DNA of 64,000 nucleotides. It comes from Triops longicaudatus. Lineage: Eukaryota; Arthropoda; Branchiopoda; Notostraca; Triopsidae. A program made the translations under genes and the position numbers. How positions within the stretch are numbered: position 1 is the stretch's first letter; each line of letters opens with the position of its first letter. The notes beneath the pieces are model-generated. The model searched no databases. It had not been told where the DNA came from and saw nothing but the letters and a program-made list of their open reading frames with translations. Below, piece after piece: positions 38,471-50,500 of this stretch. Location of the stretch: NCBI GenBank assembly GCA_022885665.1, contig JAGQDJ010000066.1, positions 124,001 through 188,000 of the forward strand. The letters are read 5' to 3'.

Positions 38471-41400
38471 AGGAACTCGGAGCCACGTCACTATACAACT
38501 CGGTCGGTCGGTTTTCCAACAACTCTTAGCATCTTCTTGTCCAGTAGACGCACACAATGTATGTATTATGGCCTTCTCTCTTTCTGAGTTTGCCTGCGAT
38601 AGCTCCACTCGGGTGTGCAACACTACACCGTTATTACTAAGGCCCCCTAACGGCCTAAAAGACCTTGACTAAACCTTCTTAAAGTTAGAATACATTCTAC
38701 CTGAATTCCATGACGCCGAAGCTTTATTTAAATAAACAAACGATACGTTATGGCACTGACGAGCAACTAAAGAATGTGAGAACATACAAACACAGTGAGG
38801 TCTAACTGATGTACATAACTACGTAATTGTATAGTGAAGCAAGTTACGAAGAAATTATTATAACGAGACTACCCGGCTGTTTATTTCACTGCGCTCGAGC
38901 TCGCTTCTTGCTAATAGGTAACTAAGGCGTACTATGGCGCGTACACAAAACAATAAGGTAACTGAATGCTCCGGAAAGACGGGAAAGTGAGGGTGAAATA
39001 AACGCATGGAGCTTATGGCGTCACAAGGAGCGATACTAACAACTAGGTGACGATGGAAGAATAGGTGGGATATCATACGAAAACACGAAAAGTTCTTGAC
39101 CAGCGAGGGATAGTAAAGAAATGTTGTCAATATACACAACGCTACGAGGGATGCGTTGGTCACCGAGAGATGGACAAGTGCTCAAAAATGACGTCGCGTG
39201 CGCGGTTGGTTTCCAACTACGAAAGCGTATATCAAAGGCATGTTAACGGAGTACTATTCAGGAGCATTCTTCTGTGAACTTTAGACAATCAACGTACGAA
39301 TGAAATAAAAATTGCCCCACAACAGCCCGACACGGTTGCCAAATCAAGATATACCTCGCGCTCCCACCTCTTCAGTGACGTCACAGCCGCACTTCGCATC
39401 TCACAACACTGCTTCGAACAAAAATGCAACCACGTACTGCTCCCTGTTCCATTTTGCGATCTGATAAAGCGAAACACAGAAGCCATTTTGTCAAGAAAGC
39501 CCTTACCTCTCCTTAATTACCGACGTCCATTTTACTACTTTAAAATCTCCATTTCAAAGAATAAAGGAAAGCCCAAAGTGAACTGTGCCTCAAAATTCTA
39601 CGCACTCCAATTTTCCACCATAACGTTGTATAAAACTGAGTTCACGATTGTCTACCATTCTCAACAAATAGCAAGGATTCCAAAGGTCGGTCTTATGACG
39701 CCACCGAAATCGTTTCCCCCTTAAACCTTAGCAAGTCTTCCTTAGGGGAAAAAGCAATAATTAATCTTGCTGTGATAATCTTTCAGATATGCTTTTATAG
39801 CGTCTTTAAGCTGTTATATGCATCCTAAAGAAAGCGAGTTCATTACAGTGTTGAACAAATGCCACTCCATTGCTCCAGAGGATAACAGCGCTACTTATGT
39901 CATAACACCCCTTTCTTCGTCCAGAATTATCTACGTCTTCAAGACATGTTTCAAAATCATCTCAATTTACCTAGTGATCTACACCCTCGCAATATTACAA
40001 CCACAAATCGGTACAAATTTAGCTTCAAACCTGCAAAAAAAACTGCATTTTTATTACGCTTTTCCTTAGTTCTTTCAAGAGGACGCTTTTCCTCCTTTAA
40101 GTGAAACTCTCCACAAAGATGAGATGGCGCCGCTTCACCAGCATTGCTTCACGGTACGTCGTACTGCTTATTTTACCCCACCTCATTCAATCATTGACCC
40201 ATACTTTCTTCAAACTCCTAGCCACCATCTGACAGCCAATCCCGGGATAACACAATTCTCCTCCCTCCCTTATCCCTTAAAAACCAAGAGCTTTCCGCTA
40301 GGGTGTAAGACCATGCATGTCTGATCTGTGGAGGAGAGCGTACAAAAACCTCGTAAGCAAAGTAACACCCCCTTGTTACCCTACCTCCCTACCGATCAAT
40401 CGGTTAGCTTTCCAAGTGGCAGAAGCTTCCTATGCTTTCCCGAGTATTGGAATCCGGACGGCTCCCTTTCTATTCCCACGCAAATACGTCTTTTACCCTC
40501 AACTCTTCTGTCGCTTTCAAGTCGACACTCAACGCTTTCGTGAGCTTTGCTCAAAATAACGACTAGAGCGCTACCCACTGTCACTGTTTAAAAAAATCTT
40601 TGCTTACTAAGTTACTATCAAACTTTAGTACAAAGGTTAAATCTCACACATGGCCATGTAAGAATGGATTACCAGAATAGGGTTTAACAACAAAAAAGTT
40701 GACTGAACAAACTGTTCTTCTATAAACTTCTATCTGGTGAACCGACACATCAGTTATAATGTTACATAAAACAAATATATAAAAATAAGAAAATTACCGC
40801 CTAGAAAACGAACTGGCAACTAAGGCAAAAGGCTCAGATCGAAAAGAAAATGAGCAAACTCTTTCTTAAATGATAATCTGAAACCAGTCAAGGGAGCTGT
40901 GACAAAGCCAAAAGAATCGATAATTGGACGCAGGCAACTTCGAGTAAGAACCTCACCTACAATACTCCAAATAATATTTGCCCAAAGTCACTATTTCGTC
41001 ACTAACGTAAAGCGAATGGGACGGAAAGCAAGCCTTTCTTTCAGCAAAATTAACGACGCAGAAAAGTTCTTTCATAAACGATGATACCTAGACAATACCA
41101 GAAATTTTGCAACTCAATAAGTGGGCGACTACCGTGAAAAAGCGGCTAGCGATATTTAGGGAACTTAAGCCCCGCCCCCTGGGGTTACTTGTAGCTGTAG
41201 ATCAGCGTCAAGTTGAGCTGCGGATGAAGTCGCATGCGGTGCGACTCAAAAGCCGTTTCCTGTCGCTTGTCCCCGTCCCCTTCCTGGCCGACAAGGTAAG
41301 CGTCCCGCATGGGGAAAATCGAACACTGCAAACACGGGATGGACTAGTTGCTCAATGCTCGTTTTTTAACATTCAGATGGTATGGGTAACCAAGAAAGAG

Positions 41401-41485
41401 GTTTGGAATCCGCAAGCAGGCTACCGGTTCCGGTTTAGGTAAATTAGGCTTAGATCCATAAAGCACAGCTTGGGTGCATATGGGG

Positions 41486-41497
41486 ATATAAAAGGGG
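41486..41497 (+). promoter_or_regulatory. Isolated consensus TATA box (TATAAAAGG) within the TLK intron 1 region
   Basis: GATATAAAAGGG is a strong TATA consensus on the plus strand. It is followed by CCACGTG and preceded 310 bp upstream by a GC box (CCCGCCCCC). No downstream coding gene is recognisable, so it could drive a non-coding transcript, be a relic, or be chance. Confidence 0.35.
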
Positions 41498-43807
41498 ACG
41501 ACCACGTGAAATACACGTCTGCTAGTTCGAACTTGCGTATGGTTTACGGTTAGAGAGTATTTCTACGAAGTTGCTGACCGGGGAACTTTTTTCAGAAAAA
41601 GGCTGGGAAGGGGTTCGCTCGTGATGATTGGATTGCGGCAAGCAGCAAGTCCTGCTATTTTTATCGATCCGTTCACATATGCTACACCGTATCATCAGGC
41701 CAACCAAGGCATACGACTTTTCGTTCGTCACTTCTTCATCACATAACGGAATCATTTATTTGTTTTCGATTATTAGTTTTTCCCAATTAAGATTCTGATA
41801 TCTAACATATCTAATAAACAATGCACACAAAAATGCTTCACATATCCTTATTTCCTTGACAGTCTCTTGTATCTTCCAAATGTAACGACATGTGTCTCCC
41901 CCAAAAAATCGATAACTGAAACAATTGCCAATTTCTCGAAATCGGATGACGCTCGATTTTCTAACCGAATGCGAACAGTGCACTGTTCCTGATACACTAA
42001 TCGTGATAAAGAGGGCGGCTGCGTGCCTTCTGACACTAATGCTTACTTCCGTTTGCATAATAAACGGATTTAAGATACTCCTAATTTGGTTAAAAGCCTT
42101 CGTAGGTCTCTCCATACTTGCTCTAGTCCAGCGTGTTGGAAATACGATGTTATCTAACCTTATGTCTAGTACATATTTTCATTCTTATGAAATACAACCA
42201 GATTTCCCTAGAGCGAGAAGTTTAATTAACTTTCAGGGTAAAAACTCTGAATAATTGCCCAATACTTGAATAAGTTTTCCAATTTTACAAACGTGAGGTT
42301 TTAGGTGTTATTGTATATTTAGGCTTTGATTCCCCTAGAGTTAATAAGAGCCTGTCTAACTGACTTCAAAGTTGACGCTTAGGACCATTGGCTATTCTAC
42401 GTAACAAAAGTAACCAGCGTTACTCAGCGAGATAAAGCTTGGGGGAAGTTTGTACGGATTCTGTCACCTAGCGCCGACAAGCGCCGACCTTCTCAAGCGC
42501 AAGCACGCTAACAAGGCGAGAAAGTATAATCTTGCCATATGGGGGGCTAGCACGAGGAAAAAGGAAAGGGAAACGAGAAACCTTGTCCGGTTAGCCGGTG
42601 GTATGCTCTGTCGGCTATCGTCCGCACTTGTACCCTGCCACGCCGGCCGACAGATGTCAATCGCCTATTGTTCGCCCCTCTTTAATATTAACTAAGCTAC
42701 TACGAACGATTTCCAATCTTTGGCAAGCTTTTTATCCCATTTATCTTTTCCTATATAATCCTTTGTCAATTCTTTACTTCCGATTGTTTCCGCAACTCGA
42801 TCCATAACAAAGCATATGAGTAAGTTTATATTTAAAAGAATTCCCCAAAAGTGTATTCATATTTTTTTGAGGGGGAGGGAGGGAAGAAATTCTCGACGTT
42901 TTCTTTCCCTTTTCTCAACTCTCCATATGTGTAAAGCATGTGTTAGCAAACGTGATGCCCTTGGCCTGCCAAACACACTTGAGAAAAGGTGTGGTAAACC
43001 CCTTAGCAGTAGAATTAGTAGTAGTGCAGTAGTTACACGCAGCCCGAGGACAAAAAAGTCGAGAATGGTTTTCGAAAGACCTACACGACAGACAACTACC
43101 GACCAAGTACCGTTGCCATGCCGTCTATGAATGCGTTTCGCTATTGTGATAGATTCGGGCATAAACGACAACGTACGAGGCTGTCGAGGAAAACACAAGC
43201 TATAGACGCACTTACTATCAACGAAAGTCGAATAATTTCTAATTGCCTACCATAATCTTGACCTAACTTTAGCCACTTCTGAAGTTTTTCGAGGCAAATC
43301 TTTTAACTGGCTTGGCTATCCCATTATTCAGTTCGCAAAACGACAGACACAAAAAGCTACACTAGTTCAAATTACGACAAGACACAAGAGGCTTCAAAGA
43401 GCGACAGACTAAGACGTACTTCGAGGTTGTTAACCGACTTGACATGCATTTCCTTACATTAATTTGACCCGCGAAGAAGTTTTCGACACAGAAATGAGTT
43501 ACAGACGAAAATCCAGTGCATTTCCACGTTTGTGTTACGGAGCATTTAGGTCTCACAATGATTTTAATCTGACAAATTAGCTAAATTAGCCATAGTGCGC
43601 CCATAGCCAAACTGCACGATATTGGGTAAGTACGAGCTGACGGTATCGTTGTCTGCGACTGATTCGACAAACACCGCATCTTTGAAGATGTTTTTGCTGC
43701 TACTAAGATGAGGAAGGCAACAATGAAAGCTGGGGAGACAGGCTAGGCGGTGGAAATATGGGCTTATGGGTAAGTGATGCAGTGGCAATGGCAAAGGCTG
43801 ACGGCGA

Positions 43808-43858
43808 ACGGGGGTGCTGGGGAGGGGTTAAAGGTGGGTGAGCAGGGTTTTCGTGGGT
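43808..43858 (+). other. G-quadruplex-prone G-rich cluster
   Basis: Successive runs of 5, 4, 4, 3, 3 and 3 G with loops mostly of 1-7 nt on the plus strand. Folding is inferred from run pattern only. Confidence 0.5.
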
Positions 43859-46503
43859 TCTTGCAATCTAACCAAGGCGATGACCGGATCAATAAGCACG
43901 AGAGCCAAGGAGTCAGTCCTTTTGAGAAATTTTGGATAGGGACAAGGCGAAAAGGAGCAAAGTAGAGAACCGCTGCTCACTGACAGAGGGACGCAAGCAA
44001 GATAGAGACAGACCCGACCGAGGTTGAACTCTGACCTGTAGCACACCACCCCAGCATAAACTTCCTTTACACCTCGACTCTCATTATTGGCTGGCCTTCC
44101 CCACAAGGCCCCTCTTCCGGTTATTTAATCAACAGCAGTAGCACCGACGAAATTCAATCCACATTTATACAGCTCAATACTGACAACAATGAAAAGTGAA
44201 TAAAACAATTCTGACCGCAGCTGAGAAGTTCATTTTTCGACATTCCCCACGAATGTAGAAAGAACGGAAAACAGATCCGAAAACGATGTCGGAAGTTAAG
44301 AAATAACTTCTGTTCGAGAACGACAGAACAGAAAGCTTCGAGAGCACACATAATTAAATCATAACGGAAAGTCAAAATGAATTAGAACATAAACAATAAA
44401 AATAATAAAACATGAAATAGCAATACAATGAGATTAATATTGTAAACATTCAACTAGAACTAAAAAACGCTTAAGTTAAAAAATAAACACATGTGTAAAG
44501 CCCTAAACAAGTGCGAAATATGACCAGTAACAGGCTGGGGCCTACACGGGTTGCACATAAATGCATAAAAGTAAAACATAGAAAAGAAACAATAAGGTAT
44601 TAGGGACAGAATTCACTAAAAATAAAAATCCTGGAGGAAACCAGACAACGAATACAACTCCTCTAAGTTCAAACGGGTGCTAGTTGAATATCGGAACCCT
44701 ATTAAATGTTTGAGTGAATTTCGGGATAGTTTAGCTAATTATACTTAATGCATTATATGTTAATTAAATTCTGAGCTTGCGTAAACGTTGAAATTTTCTA
44801 AAGTATACAACTCTTTAACCTTGTATTTTCATCAACAATGAATATCAACAGTCTCTTCTTAAGGTTCACACGTTTGCTATGCCTCAAGGAGGACAAAAGA
44901 GCAAGCCTTGAGCAACTCGACGGCCAACAATTATTCTCCTCAGCGTCACCAATGATCTTGCTTTTTAGTGACAAACAATGCTCCAAAAATCACCCCTGCC
45001 CGTACAACGCCAGAACTGCGTACCTAACATTTCTATCCACTTGACAGCCTTCACCATCATTTTGGCCAACAATGCCGCCCTTCCCTGTCTGAACAGGCAA
45101 CAATTGTGACGACTTCTGACCCACTTCTATCAATAGCGGGCGGTTCCGCAGTCCTAACGCAGGACAATTATTAGGTAATATGACTTGCACGCAGCATGAG
45201 TGTAGTTCTTACCGAAAGATTACCTTGTAAGATTGTTGGCCATTTCGGATAGATATGCGAAGATTTAACTTTCTCAAAACCAATTCCTTTCTTCACACAC
45301 TGCAGACAAATCTGTGGATTGTACCCCCTTAAGCTTAGATTTTATGTGAGCATTCTAAACTTTCGCTGTTTCGTATCCAGGTTCCTAAAATACGTCAACT
45401 TTCAACCAGGTGGTCACACTAATCGTGCACTCATCTCCTTCATTTCTCCAAATGTTCTACAAACTGAAATTCTTCGAGATTAACTGTCTGGACACCCGAA
45501 GAATCGTTATTATCTTTATCAATTTCCCTCTCCTCATTGTGATAAAATTTGACCCTCCCAACCACAAAAATCTTGAATGTTGCTTCGTCTTCTCTTCAAA
45601 CAAACAAATTATCTGCCTACCAGCTAGTGTAACCATCGCTTAACACGTCATGCTAGCAAATATGCCGGCGACCGTACAACCAACGAATCAATGATAAGGA
45701 AACGAATCGTTATGATACATGCCTACAACGACAAGCAACAAAAGCTCCGTGAATCAACAACAGAATAACTAAAAACACTAAGAGTGCACACTATCAATGC
45801 ACAATGAGAAATAAATTAATAAACGACCCTTAGAGCCATTTCAACTACAAAGAAATTTAATATTTCATGACAGTCGAACCAACAATGAAAAGGGCTACAA
45901 CATAACTGCAATACACCTTAAAAATATCAATATTGACAAAATATCGACATCTACTGAACTTAGGATTTTTAATTCAATAAAAAATATATCCCACCCAATT
46001 AGTAAGCTATTAACCACCCTTCCCTCACTACAAAATCTGCATGTTTGCCTTCACGGATGTCTAAATATATTTGTATAGATGATTTAAAATCAGTTTCCAG
46101 AGTTTTGCGAGCATCATGTCGATTATGTGTAACAAAACTCAATCGAATCGTATCAGCACACGATTGCTGAAGTGTCCATATGTTTCTTCTTGTTCTGTCT
46201 CTCTCTCTCTGTACACCGTTTCCGTACTCCACAAGATAGAAAGGAGTGATAAAAGGAGGAAATGAAAAGGGAGGCAAGTTGGTGCGGTAGGCTACATTTC
46301 GCTATACCATCGGTCGATTAGATTCTCCGGTCGCCACCAATGCCTATCTTAGCAACAATTCACCCTCAAGACGAATTCCTTCCTCGTCATGTGAATCAGA
46401 CTAGCATGACCAAAGATGACAAGGGACTCGAAAGGTACACGATGCTAACACTAATTAATCCAAAACATCTACATAAGTTATAAATTAAAAAATGGTCGCT
46501 TAC

Positions 46504-46510
46504 CTGCCAT
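46504..46510 (-). CDS. TLK: Probable first coding exon of TLK (ATG GCA G)
   Basis: The minus strand reads ATGGCAG followed by a consensus donor GTAAGC. Spliced to the acceptor-bounded exon beginning at 36553 it stays in frame and adds six residues (MAGTSR) before the internal Met that starts the conserved TLK N-terminus. The match of donor quality, phase and position opposite the TANGO6 promoter supports it. Translation could still begin at the 36542 ATG. Confidence 0.5.
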
Positions 46511-47582
46511 GTAAACGAGGATGACCGGGGCACAAATAATGATGGCGGATGTTGACGTGCTCAAGCAACTGCAGTCGATTTCTTCTACGGCGGGGTTCAA
46601 AACCCTTTTAAGCCCTTAAAAACGTTTGCTTGGCCTTGTTGATCACATTTGGGGCGGTGTGAAACACCGTAATCCAAGCAATAATCCATCTAATCCATCC
46701 TTCTGTTTACCTCTACAATGTTGCACTTGACTTTTCTTCACTTGCTCACATCCAAAATCCACACTGAACATTCCAAGGTGACGAAGAACTCAACTTCTTC
46801 CGTAGGATTTTTTTCCCAGTCGATGGTCAACTTTTGCTACCCCTTGCTTTAACGCTCTATCCTGGTCTTTTTAACAACAAATGCACCTGGGAATGTAATA
46901 AATTGTCAATAACGAATTAAGAACAAATTAGTTTAAAAGATTCCAACTAAATAACAAACGCATAACAAAGTGAATGACAGCTCCTCGACGAGTCAAGACA
47001 AGGAATCAAAATGGCAGCATGGGAAAAAAAGCTCCCTTAACTGCTAGCTACTATCGTTAGTCACTTACGAGTTACTACGGTACCTTATATATAGAGTATC
47101 AGAGAATGTGTGGATGTATGAAGCCTGTGTTGTCTACCCAACCCGCCATGACCAGAAATGTTGACGAACTTTTCACGATTTTTTACCTGGTGAAAATGGC
47201 GTCTAAATCTGGATTTCAACACACACAATCACAGTAGCGGAATCACTTGAGAGGTCAAAATAATCCTGGGGTTATAACTGGAGAGATGTGTATGCAACCG
47301 AGCCCTGGAAAATCGGAGGTGCGCTATGGCCAAATGCAGCGGGCACGGGCTAAGATGGCGACTCCAGGGGGAAATATCGGCCGGGTTGCCGGCGGTCCAG
47401 GGGCTTCGGATGCGAACAAAGACCGTCGTGCGATCTAGTGAAGAAACCGTCAATGCGTAAGAAAAGTGAAATAGCAAAATAATAACAAGGCCGTGTTCAC
47501 GTTTCAGTAGCTAGAATCATTGTTTAATTAAAAAAAAAATAGGTAATTCAGAAGAAGAAAGAGGAGAGCGAAAGGTGAAAAA
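46511..47582. promoter_or_regulatory. Putative bidirectional promoter of TLK and TANGO6
   Basis: 1.07 kb between the inferred TLK first exon (minus) and the TANGO6 first coding exon (plus). Several YY1-type contexts (AAGATGGCG, AAAATGGCG, GATGGCGG) occur at about 46.54, 47.19 and 47.35 kb, with a TATATATAG near 47.09 kb and a CpG-rich patch at 47.30-47.43 kb. Short upstream ATG frames precede TANGO6, such as those opening at 47196 and 47354. Confidence 0.45.
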
Positions 47583-50500
47583 ATGGAAAGAGAGAAAAGG
47601 TTAAGGAGTATATTAGAAGTAATGGAAGTTTATTGCAAGCCGAAAGGAGAAAATTGGACAAGCAGTACTACTACTCGGAATGTGCAGAACTTGGAAGATG
47701 TGATCGATTGCAATAGAGAGCATATTCTGGAACTGATGAGTATCAAAGGGATCGGGGAGCTGAAAATAGACTGTCCAGTGGGCTGTAAGCCGTTAAGTTC
47801 TACGTACGTATTGAAGTTCAGTTAATATAGTTTAATTCGTGTGGAATGTGGTTAGATGACATTGCCGACAATGAGTTTATTGAAACCATTTTAAAAAATG
47901 TTGTACAAGTTCAATACAATAATAAATTTGCTTTAATAAGTATTGAATCGTATTGAAAGCTTAAAGAACAATATTTTCAAAAGAGAGCTTGGAGAAGCTT
48001 TCACATAGCTTATAAGGATTTTTTAGGGGGGGATGGGGTGGGGGGTGAAGTAGTTTCCCGAGTCTATGAAACGAGGCTCTGTTGTTGGATTGTGAGCACT
48101 TGAAGCGGAAAGTTAATTTTGCGTAGAAGCATACTGGAAGTTCAGTCGTGTAAATTCAAAACCTTCGAATAATTGGCTTAAGTAGTATCCAACGTAACAA
48201 TCGACAAAGGGCAAAACATTTCCCGAAAATAAAAAATGTATTGAAATAAAAAAAATATTCAAAAAGAGACTACATTTTTTGGCGTATGGTATCTGAGGAA
48301 GTAGAATTGTTTTAATTATTCCTGTTTCACGATTCTATTACATCGGGTCAATTCGTCCATTAACTATTCAGCTCGTTTTCGTTAGTTGGCAGTATGCGTG
48401 CTTGGGGATTGCATTGTTAGTGGAATTGAAGGAAACTCTGCTACAGCTAAGGCAAACGGGAACAGTACTCAAAGAATCAGTACAAGCGCCGCCCCTGCCT
48501 CCGGATTCATTATCCGTTCAACAGGAGAAAACTATTCAACAATTCGTCCAGCTCACAATCACATTCGGAATTCTACCCTACTTGGCACCCAATCTTGGAA
48601 TTCCGTTACACAAACGCTCAACGTTCCCGCATCTCATAACTTCCGAACAGTGCGAAGAAGAAACAGTGAGTATATGCTATAAGAACGTTCCTGAAAAAGG
48701 ATTCAACTAATATCGGATTGGTTTTGTTGCAGAAATACGAACGTTTAGTATTCATGACGCAAAGTGTCTTAAACTTACTCCAGACTTCACCTCATTTTAA
48801 TCCGCTCCTAATTAGTAGTCATTTGACGGATCTTTTGGCGGTGCTATTCCAACTTGCGTTTGCGCCCGTGAAAAAGCCAGGAGGTCCTGACGTCGTTGTT
48901 AACACAACGGGCTTTCGAATGACGCCAACGTTTTACACTCGAATCCAAGCAGACCAAAACTATTTTAAAGAAAAGCTGGACAAACTGTTGGATAGCATAT
49001 ACCCTCCTTTAGCAATCGAAAGCCTTTTGTGGCTGCAAGGTCCGTCGCCAAATACCGTCAAAGTGTTAAGAGTAAGCTGTCTCATTTTGAGTTTACCATT
49101 AGCAGTCTTCCACGACCTCAGTAAGGGGAATTGTGGTTTCCGAAATGTATGCGTGCAGCCTTAACGTATATTATTCTGGCCGTTCCAAATAATCTGAAAC
49201 ATTCATTCAGTTCTGTTCGAACCGTAATTTGTCGAGTAAATTTCATATGTTGAATTTCCAAGAGTTTTCGTTATCCGTTGAGTTGTATTAAGCGAAAGGA
49301 AGTTAAATGCATCCATTTATAAAACCGAAGGTATTAATTCATTTTAATATGTTGCCGATCTTAGGATGCGCCACAGCCTGCACCAAATTGGCTGCGCCTA
49401 CGTTGCGGAAGTTACATTACCAGATTTCTCCTTAGACCTAACGGATTACCATCAGTTATTCATGCCATCGTAGGCACGGGACCTGAAACTACCGGCACAA
49501 GCCAGAAACGAGACGCTTTAGCGCGCTTAGTGGCCACGCCTCCGAAAGGGATGAAACCGTTAGCTTACATACAGAAAATTCTTCCTCAAGTAAAAAATCG
49601 ATTAACTTATTATAGCATATTCTTAGAAATTTTTTCACGCGGCTTACAAAATTTCTACTAATGAGGTAAATTTCCTTTCAACTTTCTTTCCTGGAAAGGT
49701 ATTATCACTTCCTAAGGAATTTGTGAAACTCGCGGGCGAAATTTTACGCGTCATTGCTGAAAAGTACCCGGAAATTTTACAAACATGCTGGGATGAGCTC
49801 TTGATTGCCTTAAAACAATTAAACCACGCTGATCCTGTACCTACCGAAGCTCAATTATTGTCAACCATCGAAATCACCCACCACTACCTCGTATACGGCA
49901 GCGATCCTTCATCAGAACTCATCAAATTTTTACGTCCCTACACTCCAGTATTTTTTGCCCTGTACTCCTTTACATTGACGACCGTCTTGCATTTGAAGAC
50001 GTTGCTTCAGGACATTTTAGTCAAATATCTCACTTTCGAAGCCGCACCGGTACAAGCTTTACGCCAGTTGAGCCTAGAAATTAACCCTAAAAACTTTTAT
50101 CCCCATCCCGAGCTGAGTTTCAAGCTTGGGTCGGAAGGGGGGATCATTCCAGAACTAAATTCTGACCACGTCTTGGATGATGACGCCAAATCGGACGCGT
50201 TGGTTCAATTAGTCAGGAACCTAAACGAGCCGTCGGTTACCTGTGACTTTTTTCTAAGTTTGCTGAAAGATTTGACGGACGTAATTCAAATGCCCGAACC
50301 GGAAATGACAGTCCAAGGGACTCACGCTGATTTATTAGCCGTAGAAGAAAAAGTTTCCGTGTACGCGGAGCAGTTAACACGCCAATTGCTGCTGGTCAGG
50401 TTAATTAGTGCGCTAGCTATGGAAGAATCCTTACAACATGCGGTAACAGGAAACGCAGAAAAAGCCTTACATTTCTGTCGTCTGACGCTTGAAAGAGGGT

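Larger units (their letters stand above)
36554..46503 (-). other. Probable first intron of TLK (about 9.95 kb)
   Basis: The stretch runs from a strong minus-strand donor at 46503 (CAG|GTAAGC) to the acceptor TTGTAG next to 36553. Scattered open frames (for example 41107-41442 and 39289-39486) show no domain. It does hold promoter-like signals: a GGGTCACGTGACCC palindrome at 38457-38470, a GC box near 41.17 kb with a TATAAAAGG at 41.49 kb, and a G-rich cluster near 43.83 kb. I see no other recognisable gene in it. Confidence 0.5.

Noticed and set aside
39289..39486. 65-codon open frame starting AAAATGGCTTCTG on the minus strand
   Set aside because: The start context is good, but there is no domain, and a single short frame in a 10 kb intron is expected by chance.
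41107..41442. 111-codon open frame near an orphan TATA box
   Set aside because: It shows no family similarity, and the TATA box lies downstream of the frame rather than upstream. It is kept only as a note under the orphan promoter finding.
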